From assembly GCA_041494805.1 (NCBI GenBank), contig JBGQBN010000006.1, forward strand, positions 59,580 through 123,579: a stretch of 64,000 nt of DNA. Reading direction: 5' to 3'. Positions 56,787-64,000 of the stretch are shown here, one piece after another. Numbering within the stretch: the stretch's first letter is position 1; each line of letters starts with the position of its first letter. The notes beneath the pieces were generated by a model. It had not been told where the DNA came from. It did no database searches and saw only the letters and a list, made by a program, of their open reading frames with translations. The DNA comes from JBGQBN01 sp041494805. Lineage in GTDB: Bacteria > Acidobacteriota > Terriglobia > Terriglobales > Acidobacteriaceae. A program made the position numbers and the translations under genes.

Positions 56787-58718
56787 CTACACCAGCCACG
56801 CCAGCCACTGTGCCAGAAACTGCGTGCATAACAGCCAGTATGCGGATAGTTTCCGTCGAGCCCCGCTTTCCCGCTCCTCGACGTAGCTGTTGTTGAACAA
56901 GTCTTTGTCCAGCCCGATCGCCCGTTCGGAATCAATTTCGGCCGAGACCAGTTTGGCTTTCTTGTCGTAGGCATAGCGCACCCAGCGGTCACGGCCGTCC
57001 CAGTGCTCGCGGATAGTTTCCCCGTCATCAAATTTCACCAGCACGTCCACCGGGAAGATGAAGTCGCCCTTGCGATGTACTAGCACGTTGGTGTGGTAGA
57101 GGGTCTCGCCTTTCTTTTCCTCGGGTGGGTCCTTCAGGTACCAGTCGGCACGGTCGGAGGAAGCCTTCAGGATTTCGTAGTCCAGTATCTGTGTGCCGTA
57201 CACCGCCGCCTCGAAATACCAGCGCAGGTTTTGTCCGGAGACCTCCTCGACCGTCTTCAGAAAATCTTCTTTGGTGGGATGAGTGAAGCGATAGCGCATG
57301 AAATACGTGCGCAGGGCGCGGCGCATGGTTTCTTCGCCAACAATTTTTTCCAGCGTAAACAGTACAGTTGCTGTCTTACCGTAGGAGATGTCGCCGTAAG
57401 AACTGTCGTTCATATACTGATAGGCGAAGCGGGCCATGGGGTCCTGGTCGGCGGCGCTGCGGTACTCCCAGCGTTCGACCGCGGCCATTCCCGCAGTACC
57501 GCCCCATAGGTCCAGCCCGGAACGGTCGGCGCCGTAGAGCGCGCTCATGACCTTCACTTCTGCGTAGCTGTTGATGCCTTCATCGAGCCAGGCGTCTTCA
57601 AACTCATTGGTGGCTACCATGCCGTACCAGTATTGATGTCCGAACTCATGCTCGACGACGTCTTCGGGCAGACGAAGTCCATTTGGCATCCACCAAGTAG
57701 TGCTGGCGGTGAACAACGTGGGGTACTCCATGCCATCGGCACGACCGCCGCCGTGCGGAGGATCGACCACAGTGACCTGTTTGTAAGGATAAGGACCATA
57801 CCAGCGGTCAAACAACCGCATCGTGCCCTTGAGCGCCTGCATGTAGCGTGGTGCCGTTTTCATATGACCGGGTTGCATCAGCAAGCGGATTTTCACTGGG
57901 CCGGCGCTGCCGGTGAATTCTCCAGTTACGACGCGGTACTCGGGTTCCGCGGTCCAGGCGAAATCGTGGATGTCTTCGCCGTAGAACGTGACCGTCTTGC
58001 TGCCGTCCGGATTGTTGATGCTGGAGACCTCCTCGCCGCTGGCGCCGACGACTTCATTCTGTGGAAGCGTGAGGCGCACGTCGAAGGTGCCGAAATCGCC
58101 AAAGAATTCGGTCGTGGCGTGGAATTGGTGACAATTCCAGGCGCCCTGCCACCACACACCGACTTTGGGGAACCATTGCCCGCCCATGATGAAGTCCCGC
58201 TTGTAGCCGGTGCGGGCGAAGACTTCGCCCAGTTGATCCTGAAAAGCGATCTTGAACTGCACGGAAGCGCCGGGGGCCACGGGGCGAGGCAGCTTCACCT
58301 GGAAAACGGTGCGGTCATCGGCGTTGCCGTCATCCAGCGAAACGAAGTGGATCTGGGAGGTCACGTCCCCCATGCCCACTGCTTCAAAAGACTTGATTTC
58401 GGCTGAAGCAAAATACTTGTCCTTCCATTCGAAGCTAGGATGATCGCGGCGAACTTCGCGGATGAACGTGGATTTGGGCTGGAAGCCGTTGAGATAGAGG
58501 TGGAACGGGAATGTATCTTGCGCCTGGCCAGTCAGATTGCGGTAGGTAAGGGTCTCGGTGGCGTCGATGGTCTTCTTCTGGGCATCGACGCGGGCGTCAA
58601 TCTGGTAAGCGACGATCCGCTCCGATAAGGGCTTGCCAGCGGCCGCCGTCTGAGCGGTCGCTCCCAACAACAGAGCGAGAGTGACGGCGACTAATAGGAC
58701 TGGCTTGCGGCGACTCAT
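56787..58718 (-). CDS. Secreted M1-family zinc aminopeptidase-like protein
   Basis: The 643-residue protein has a signal peptide (PVLLVAVTLALLLGATAQT). The metal site is HEFGHQYWYG followed 18 residues later by the third ligand Glu in AWLDEGINSY (HExxH-x18-E). The exopeptidase-like segment GGGRADGMEYPTLFTA replaces the usual GAMEN motif, as in divergent M1 members. The last 20 residues include a hydrophobic stretch (YWLLCTQFLAQWLAWLV), perhaps a membrane anchor. ATG 58718 follows GAGGGAAGACTGC. Confidence 0.9.
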   Translation of the reverse strand: MSRRKPVLLVAVTLALLLGATAQTAAAGKPLSERIVAYQIDARVDAQKKTIDATETLTYRNLTGQAQDTFPFHLYLNGFQPKSTFIREVRRDHPSFEWKDKYFASAEIKSFEAVGMGDVTSQIHFVSLDDGNADDRTVFQVKLPRPVAPGASVQFKIAFQDQLGEVFARTGYKRDFIMGGQWFPKVGVWWQGAWNCHQFHATTEFFGDFGTFDVRLTLPQNEVVGASGEEVSSINNPDGSKTVTFYGEDIHDFAWTAEPEYRVVTGEFTGSAGPVKIRLLMQPGHMKTAPRYMQALKGTMRLFDRWYGPYPYKQVTVVDPPHGGGRADGMEYPTLFTASTTWWMPNGLRLPEDVVEHEFGHQYWYGMVATNEFEDAWLDEGINSYAEVKVMSALYGADRSGLDLWGGTAGMAAVERWEYRSAADQDPMARFAYQYMNDSSYGDISYGKTATVLFTLEKIVGEETMRRALRTYFMRYRFTHPTKEDFLKTVEEVSGQNLRWYFEAAVYGTQILDYEILKASSDRADWYLKDPPEEKKGETLYHTNVLVHRKGDFIFPVDVLVKFDDGETIREHWDGRDRWVRYAYDKKAKLVSAEIDSERAIGLDKDLFNNSYVEERESGARRKLSAYWLLCTQFLAQWLAWLV

Positions 58719-58829
58719 TGCAGTCTTCCCTCTAAACGCCACGAGATGACACGGCTGTGAACTGCGAAGATTACACCCGCACAACAGGGTTGGGAAGAGC
58801 GCCTTCACGGAGCACTTTTCAACCCTCCG

Positions 58830-59261
58830 CTAGAACCAGGTCTTCTTTCTATACTCGCGGTAGGCATCTCCGAACTTGGCTTCCAGGACTCTGGCTTCTT
58901 TACGCGCACGAACGACCTGGAGGGGAATCACTACCGCGAGGATCACCAGCAGAATGGGTTTCTGCAAGGCTAGTATGAAACCCAGAATCAGCATGGCCCC
59001 GAACACATAGATCGGGTTGCGGATCTTGGAGTAGACGCCACTAGTTACCAGTTCGCGGGCCTGCGCCGTGACCGAAAACGACTTTCCCAATTCATATCGG
59101 GCTGCTATGAGAAAGACTACGCCAGGAATCCCGATGATCAGCCCGGCCCAACGAGATGCATTCCAGTCCCCCGGCAAGAAAACAATCGCGGCAAAAAGAA
59201 GCACTGCGGCGCCAACTTGAACCACCATCAGGGGTACGACCTTGCTGTCCTTGACCCGCAT
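58830..59261 (-). CDS. Isoprenylcysteine/phospholipid methyltransferase-like protein
   Basis: The 143-residue membrane protein has helices VPLMVVQVGAAVLLFAAIVF and NASRWAGLIIGIPGVVFLIA. The ICMT-type SAM site follows: ELVTSGVYSKIRNPIYVFGA, ALQKPILLVILAVVIPLQVV, EARVLEAKFGDAYREYRKKT. Members methylate isoprenylated Cys or lipids; in bacteria the substrate is unclear. The DinB gene lies just upstream on the same strand (six bases), so they are coupled. Confidence 0.85.
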   Translation of the reverse strand: MRVKDSKVVPLMVVQVGAAVLLFAAIVFLPGDWNASRWAGLIIGIPGVVFLIAARYELGKSFSVTAQARELVTSGVYSKIRNPIYVFGAMLILGFILALQKPILLVILAVVIPLQVVRARKEARVLEAKFGDAYREYRKKTWF

Positions 59262-59267
59262 AGACGG

Positions 59268-59738
59268 CTATTCTACGAGTCCCTTACGGACGGCGTGAAT
59301 GAAATCGGTGTAGGCGGGAGTGAATCCGGCAGCGCGCATGTCGGTGGCGATCTGGCCGCGATGATAGGCGGAGTGCATGACGACATGCAGCAGGACGTCT
59401 TCCTTCCGGCTGACCCAGTTTTCGCCCTTGCTGTTCTTGTAGCGGATGGAACCCAACAGATCGGCCTCAGAGAGTGTACTCAGATAGCTCTTCCAGAGAA
59501 CGGGGAGGTCGGTAGCCTGGGTTGCGCATTGCTCAAGGGTGAGATCGAGCCAAACCGGAAGGGACTGTTGCTGCTGCTGCAGGCGTTCCAGCCAGAGCCT
59601 CTCGGCGGAAAGGATGTGGCCGAGCAGCTTGAGAGAGCGGAGGAGTGGAATGTTGCTCGCTTGCAGTGCGGCCAGCACTTCGCGGTTGGCCCACTCGTCG
59701 TAGACGAAAAGGCGGCGGAGATGTTCGAGCATGTCCAT
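59268..59738 (-). CDS. DinB-family four-helix protein
   Basis: The 156-residue protein has the DinB/YfiT plan: EHLRRLFVYDEWANREVLAA, LKLLGHILSAERLWLERLQ (first His), and VLLHVVMHSAYHRGQIATDM (second and third His), which bind a metal. Such proteins act as thiol-dependent transferases or are uncharacterised. It is upstream of the ICMT-like gene in the same operon. Confidence 0.88.
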   Translation of the reverse strand: MDMLEHLRRLFVYDEWANREVLAALQASNIPLLRSLKLLGHILSAERLWLERLQQQQQSLPVWLDLTLEQCATQATDLPVLWKSYLSTLSEADLLGSIRYKNSKGENWVSRKEDVLLHVVMHSAYHRGQIATDMRAAGFTPAYTDFIHAVRKGLVE

Positions 59739-59916
59739 GGTCGTGGTACGTCAGTTCGGTCAGTGCGAGGACTCATTACTCTAAGGCGTGCCGCCCAGCC
59801 TCGCAACTGAGTCGAGGACGAGGCGCCGACGAGGGCCAACCCAGAACAACCTTGCCGAAACGACCGGCATCTGCTCAGGAATATACTCACTCTGTCCGGT
59901 TCGCTGGGAGGTCGGC

Positions 59917-60528
59917 ATGGCGAGGCGATCGGCGATCCTGCCCGTACTTCTGCTGCTCGTGGTTGCTTCCAGTTCCAAGGAAAAGAAGAAGGAGGCTCTT
60001 CCGGAGTTACTGCTCCGCGCCCGGTTTGTCACGGTCATGGTGTATCCGGACTCGGCTATCGCTCTGACTGATCCGACTGAGAACCGGATCGCGCAGAGCG
60101 ATGTCGAAGCCGCGTTGCAGAAATGGGGCCGCTTCAAAGTGACCATGGAAACCTTGAATGCGGACTTGATCATCGTAGTCCGCAAGGGCGGGAAAGCGAT
60201 CACACCAACCCTGAACGGCGGGACACGTAACGGACATCCTGTAGTCATCAATCCAAGTGGCACCGGCGATATCGATGTCGGCATCAAAATGGGCACACCG
60301 CCGAATACGACTGCGAGCGACAGCCACAGGACCGAGCGTCCGACACCAGGCACGGAAATTGGTCCCACGGAAGATGTGTTTACCGTTTATCGCGCGGGGG
60401 GCGACAACCCCTTAGACACTGCTCCACTTTGGCGCTACGCGGGCCACAACGGTCTGCGGCATCCCTCGGTGCCGGCAGTCGAGAAGTTCCGCAAAGCGAT
60501 GGAAGAAGCGAAGAAGGCCAAACCATAA
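59917..60528 (+). CDS. Exported protein of unknown function
   Basis: The 203-residue protein has a weak signal peptide (RSAILPVLLLLVVASSSKE). The body contains ARFVTVMVYPDSAIALTDPT, QSDVEAALQKWGRFKVTMET and LNADLIIVVRKGGKAITPTL, resembling small exported proteins of Acidobacteriota. A Pro/Thr-rich part and a helical end (VEKFRKAMEEAKKAKP) follow. ATG 59917 follows GGGAGGTCGGC. No domain is assigned. Confidence 0.68.
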   Translation: MARRSAILPVLLLLVVASSSKEKKKEALPELLLRARFVTVMVYPDSAIALTDPTENRIAQSDVEAALQKWGRFKVTMETLNADLIIVVRKGGKAITPTLNGGTRNGHPVVINPSGTGDIDVGIKMGTPPNTTASDSHRTERPTPGTEIGPTEDVFTVYRAGGDNPLDTAPLWRYAGHNGLRHPSVPAVEKFRKAMEEAKKAKP

Positions 60529-60655
60529 CCAGAGCCAGTTTCTGCAACGGCCTTGGGCTTCGCAGCGCGTTCGGCGGGCAGATGTTCGGCGAGCCGGGCA
60601 ATCCTCATTGCGTGAATCTTCCGCCAACGTTTACGATGCGGAGGAGAAACGCCTC

Positions 60656-61768
60656 ATGCCGTCCAACCAGCCCAGAATCACGACACCGCAGCCTGCCCGT
60701 TGTGTCTTGACGACCGCCCGGCCATGGCCTCGATTGAGGCGGCTTTTGTTGACCGGGCTATGGATGTCGTGCCTTTGTACCTTGATGGCCTCGCAATCGC
60801 TGCCTCCCCAGGCGCAGATTCTTGTGCGACATGGCCAAGCCGCTCTGGAGTCGGGCGACTTCGCGCGCGCCGCAACCGATTTCGAACAGGCTCGACAACT
60901 CGCACCCGAAAATCTCGAGGTAAACCGTGGCCTGTTGCTGAGCTATCTACAGGCGGGGCAGCTGGCTCAGGCGACGAAAATTGGACAGAGCGCCGTTGCC
61001 CGCTGGCCACAGGATGCACAACTGCAGCATTGGCTGGGGTTGGTCTATTTCAAGAGCGGCCAGAACCAGCGGGCGCTGGAGGTACTACAACGTTCCGAGA
61101 AACTCGACGGCACGGAATTCGACATCCACTTTGACCTCGCGCTGGTGCTGCTCGCCGAAAGCCAGTATTCCCACGCGGCGGACGAGTTGGAAAGGGCGCT
61201 CAAGCGCAGGCCCTCGCATACACTGGCGCACGTGCTCCTGGGCCGCGCGTATCAGAATTCGAACCGTACCGTGCAGGCAATCCAGCAGTTTCAAACCGCA
61301 TTGCGGCTGGACGCCAATGTGCCGCTAGGTCACTATCACTTGGGTTTTGTCTACGCCAGTTTAGGACGAAATCAGGAGGCTATCGCGGAATATGAGAAAG
61401 AAGCAGCGCGCGCGCCCGATACTCCCGAGGTCCATTACCAACTCGGGCATTGTCTGCTCGAAATCGGAAACTGGAAGCCGGCTATCACCCATCTGAGAAA
61501 AGCGACTGAACTCGACCCGCAAAATGCGGATGCCTCCTACGATCTTGGCAAGGCGCTGCTTTTGGCGGGCGATGCCGAAGCCGCGGTCCCTGCCCTACGA
61601 CATTCTATTGAACTGAAGCCTTCGAACCCGAGTCCACACTACCTGTTGGCGCGGGCGCTCGAGAAGATGGGCAAGGGCGACGAGGCGCGGCAGGAGTGGC
61701 AACGCTTCGCGGAGCTGAAGAAGTCCCAGCCTCAAACCGGAGGAATGGCCACAGGCCGAACCCAGTGA
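60656..61768 (+). CDS. TPR-repeat protein, probably exported
   Basis: The 370-residue protein has an N-terminal hydrophobic segment (LLLTGLWMSCLCTLMAS) and then about nine TPR motifs: RHGQAALESGDFARAATDFE, LGLVYFKSGQNQRALEVLQR, LGRAYQNSNRTVQAIQQFQT, YHLGFVYASLGRNQEAIAEY. TPR units bind protein partners. GGAG precedes ATG 60656. Its stop overlaps the next start (GTGA at 61765-61768), so it is coupled to the CRTAC1-type protein and may be its partner. Confidence 0.87.
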   Translation: MPSNQPRITTPQPARCVLTTARPWPRLRRLLLTGLWMSCLCTLMASQSLPPQAQILVRHGQAALESGDFARAATDFEQARQLAPENLEVNRGLLLSYLQAGQLAQATKIGQSAVARWPQDAQLQHWLGLVYFKSGQNQRALEVLQRSEKLDGTEFDIHFDLALVLLAESQYSHAADELERALKRRPSHTLAHVLLGRAYQNSNRTVQAIQQFQTALRLDANVPLGHYHLGFVYASLGRNQEAIAEYEKEAARAPDTPEVHYQLGHCLLEIGNWKPAITHLRKATELDPQNADASYDLGKALLLAGDAEAAVPALRHSIELKPSNPSPHYLLARALEKMGKGDEARQEWQRFAELKKSQPQTGGMATGRTQ

Positions 61769-63594
61769 TATTCAGCTTTCGATCCTTACCACGCGTTTTC
61801 CTCGCGACCGGATTTCTGATTGGCGCGGCGCTTTGGCTTACCGCAGCTGCATCTCCTCCGCAAGAGAAGAAGCGCCCGGCGCCTGCCCCATCGTCCACAA
61901 AGAAAATTGTGCAGGCAGCCGGCGTGTCTTTCGTGGATGTAACCAGGGCGGCGGGGATTGACTTCCATCTCACCTGCGGGAGTCTGGAGAAGCGCTACAT
62001 CATGGAATCGATGTGTGGGGGGATCGCCGTCTTTGATTATGACAACGACGGCTGGATGGACATCTTCCTGGTGAACGGCTCCACGCTGGAGGACTTGCGC
62101 GCCGGCAAGTGTCACCCGGGAAAGCTCTATCGCAACAACCACGAGGGCACCTTCACCGATGTCAGCGCCCAGGCAGGCTTGACCCACTGCGGCTGGGGAT
62201 TTGGCGTGGCTGTGGGCGACTACGACAACGATGGCGGGGAGGATCTCTGCATCACCTACCTCGACGGCGCCGTGCTCTATCACAACAATCGCGACGGCAC
62301 GTTTACCGACGTCACGGCCAAGGCGGGCGTGGGCAATCCGGGACGTTGGGGCACCAGCACCGCGTTCGGAGACTACGACAATGACGGCTACCTCGACCTG
62401 TACGTCGCCAACTACGTGGATCTGGACCTCGGCCGCTTGCCCGAGTTCGGGCAAGGACCTTTCTGTCAATATCGCGGCATTCCAGTTTCGTGCGGACCAC
62501 GCGGGTTAAAAGGTGGGCGTGACCGTCTTTATCACAATAATGGAGATGGCACTTTCACTGACGTAACTGGGAAGTTGAACATTGATCCCGGCAGCTACTA
62601 CGGCCTGGGCGTGCTTTGGCTGGACTACGACCGCGACGGGTGCCTGGATCTCTACGTGGCTGACGATTCTTCGCCCAGCATGCTCTATCACAACGACTGC
62701 AAGGGCAGCTTCACCGAAGCCGGCGCGGAGGTGGGAGTGGCTTACAGCGCGGACGGGAGGGAACAGGCCGGCATGGGGATCGATTCAGCGGACTACGACA
62801 ACGATGGCTGGCCGGACATTGTGAAGACCAATTTTTCCGACGATACCAACAATCTTTACCACAACGATCACGATGGCCAGTTCACGGACGTTGCCGGAGC
62901 GGCGGGGTTTGGACCGGTTAGCGTTCCGTTTCTTGCCTTCGGTGTGAAATTCTTCGATTTGGATAATGACGGGTGGAAAGATATTTTCGTCGCCAACGGG
63001 CACGTGAACCCTCAGGTTGATCAGCACTCGTTCGGCGTGACCTACGCTGAGCGTCCGCTGCTTTTCCACAATCTTCGAGGTGGGAAATTCGAGGAGATTG
63101 GGATGAATGCCGGAGCGCCTCTGGCACGCCGTTACGTCGCCCGCGGGGCCGCGACGGCGGATTTCCTGAACAAGGGTACGGAAGATTTGCTGATTAGCGT
63201 GTTGGACGGTTCTCCGGTTCTGCTGCGCCCGATTCCGGCTCCTGGCAAGGCAATGGGCGGACACTGGCTCACTATCAAGACAGTGGGCACGCGTGCGAAT
63301 CGGGACGGGTTGGGCGCCCGGGTGGAGGTCAAGGCCGCCGGGCTTACGCAAGCCGCCGAAGTGCGTGCCAATAGCAGCTTTGAATCCGCCAGCGATCCCC
63401 GCCTGCATTTCGGTCTGGGCAGCGCCACCCAGGCGGACTCGATCGTGGTTCACTGGCCGTCGGGAAAAATGGACAGCCTGGGTCCCGAGGCGGCGGATCA
63501 GGAGCTGATAATCGAGGAGGGCCGCGGCGTGGTGGGGCGGCAAGCCGGGCCGGCGGTAGAGCCCCCGAACCCGGCAAAGCGGCCCAAGCGCTGA
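61765..63594 (+). CDS. CRTAC1-type protein: FG-GAP/VCBS propeller with ASPIC/UnbV domain
   Basis: The 609-residue protein has a signal segment (FLATGFLIGAALWLTAAASP). Repeated calcium-binding blades follow (FDYDNDGWMDIFLVNGS, GDYDNDGGEDLCITYLDG, FGDYDNDGYLDLYVANY, LDYDRDGCLDLYVADDS, SADYDNDGWPDIVKTNF, FDLDNDGWKDIFVANGH). A C-terminal ASPIC/UnbV domain (GHWLTIKTVGTRANRDGLGA and PRLHFGLGSATQADSIVVHW) ends it. The GTG start at 61765 overlaps the TPR stop by four bases. Such pairs are frequent in Acidobacteriota; the role is unproven. Confidence 0.9.
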   Translation: MIFSFRSLPRVFLATGFLIGAALWLTAAASPPQEKKRPAPAPSSTKKIVQAAGVSFVDVTRAAGIDFHLTCGSLEKRYIMESMCGGIAVFDYDNDGWMDIFLVNGSTLEDLRAGKCHPGKLYRNNHEGTFTDVSAQAGLTHCGWGFGVAVGDYDNDGGEDLCITYLDGAVLYHNNRDGTFTDVTAKAGVGNPGRWGTSTAFGDYDNDGYLDLYVANYVDLDLGRLPEFGQGPFCQYRGIPVSCGPRGLKGGRDRLYHNNGDGTFTDVTGKLNIDPGSYYGLGVLWLDYDRDGCLDLYVADDSSPSMLYHNDCKGSFTEAGAEVGVAYSADGREQAGMGIDSADYDNDGWPDIVKTNFSDDTNNLYHNDHDGQFTDVAGAAGFGPVSVPFLAFGVKFFDLDNDGWKDIFVANGHVNPQVDQHSFGVTYAERPLLFHNLRGGKFEEIGMNAGAPLARRYVARGAATADFLNKGTEDLLISVLDGSPVLLRPIPAPGKAMGGHWLTIKTVGTRANRDGLGARVEVKAAGLTQAAEVRANSSFESASDPRLHFGLGSATQADSIVVHWPSGKMDSLGPEAADQELIIEEGRGVVGRQAGPAVEPPNPAKRPKR

Positions 63595-64000
63595 GGCTTC
63601 GGCACATAACAGCCAGTCCGCCCTCCCAGGCGATCCGGGGAGCACACCAGAGCCCTAATCTTCCAAATTCTGGAGTGCTGTTGAGTCGTGTCTACTGTTA
63701 CCCATAGTGAGCGCCAGTAAAATGGCTGTAAACCATTGACGCGGCTGAGAGAGTACTTTGGAAAGGTACGTGCGCTGACGTCCGTAGTTTCTGTGTGGGC
63801 ATGGGAGGATGCGTGCCCGTCTGACAGAAAATGGGGCGGTTCGCTAGACAAATCAGCAAGATAGCTTGACAGCGAACACCCGTGGGGCGCAAAATGCTGC
63901 GCACTTCTGTTGTGGGGTTGTTGGCCCACATCTGGAGCGTGACAGCGGATCCTGACGCCAAAATTGTTAAGTGGAAAACAACTTCCCGCAACATCGAGAG
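63595..64000. other. Right-edge region, possible start of a further gene
   Basis: After the CRTAC1-type gene about 300 bases carry no clear protein. ATG 63894 opens a frame of 35 codons (MLRTSVVGLLAHIWSV and on) that reaches the window edge. A TTGACA lies at 63867-63872 upstream without a convincing -10. Whether this is a gene cannot be decided here. Confidence 0.3.

Overview
The window looks like a piece of an Acidobacteriota chromosome, probably class Terriglobia. This is an inference from gene families: CRTAC1/UnbV-type beta-propeller and TPR pair, choice-of-anchor D remnant, sigma/anti-sigma/DUF3106 trio, EAL-HDOD protein, compact trp-aro-tyrA cluster. No rRNA or species-level marker is present. 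Three tRNA genes are seen (Leu-CAA, Leu-CAG, Val-CAC), plus a 56-bp fragment of tRNA-Leu-CAA.

Left part (1-5540): the right end of an integrative element. It holds a tyrosine recombinase, a one-polypeptide nuclease-methyltransferase fusion, a sigma-like protein and a truncated Hint-domain gene. The recombinase lies directly beside a perfect 56-bp copy of the 3' part of tRNA-Leu-CAA (5540-5595). The intact tRNA is 12.5 kb away (18064-18150). The interval between the copies (5596-18063) therefore looks like a second genomic island in tandem at the same tRNA site. It carries an EF-P paralogue, an orphan Cache sensor, a CFA-synthase-like methyltransferase, a phosphoribosyltransferase, an NTF2-like protein, archease, the RtcB RNA ligase, a TonB-like protein, a small haem-motif protein and a YbaK-like deacylase. 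Three broken genes (adenosine-specific kinase, choice-of-anchor D, acetyl-CoA synthetase) lie in its left half. The archease-RtcB pair makes RNA repair or translation stress a reasonable theme, but that is inference.

Middle (18.1-35.8 kb): core chromosome. A persulfide dioxygenase-rhodanese fusion, OsmC and small proteins precede a cluster for aromatic amino acids, trpC-trpF-trpB-(lipocalin-like)-trpA-aroQ-DAHP synthase-tyrA. CoA-transferase subunits A/B, an M28 peptidase, a thioredoxin-fold protein, mutY, rlpA and a HIT hydrolase follow. Nearly every gap here holds imperfect 7-nt (twice 8-nt) tandem repeats, usually as two arms in inverted orientation. Units differ between sites (types GTCGTTG, GATTGTT, CTGAGAA, GAGGTCC). 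I saw none in 1-18 kb, which fits the foreign origin of that part. In trpA and the CoA-transferase A gene the repeat runs into the coding sequence and supplies the stop codon.

Right part (35.8-64 kb): an RG-rich receiver-like protein, an RHH antitoxin-like protein, a YVTN propeller protein, an EAL-HDOD protein, the ECF sigma/anti-sigma/DUF3106 group, a beta-helix protein, proline dehydrogenase, a UBP zinc finger, aldo/keto reductase, an acyl-CoA ligase, thioredoxin reductase, a SpoIIE-type phosphatase, a Kelch protein, an M1-type aminopeptidase, an ICMT-like methyltransferase, DinB, and an overlapping TPR/CRTAC1 pair. Several are secreted or membrane proteins without assigned function.
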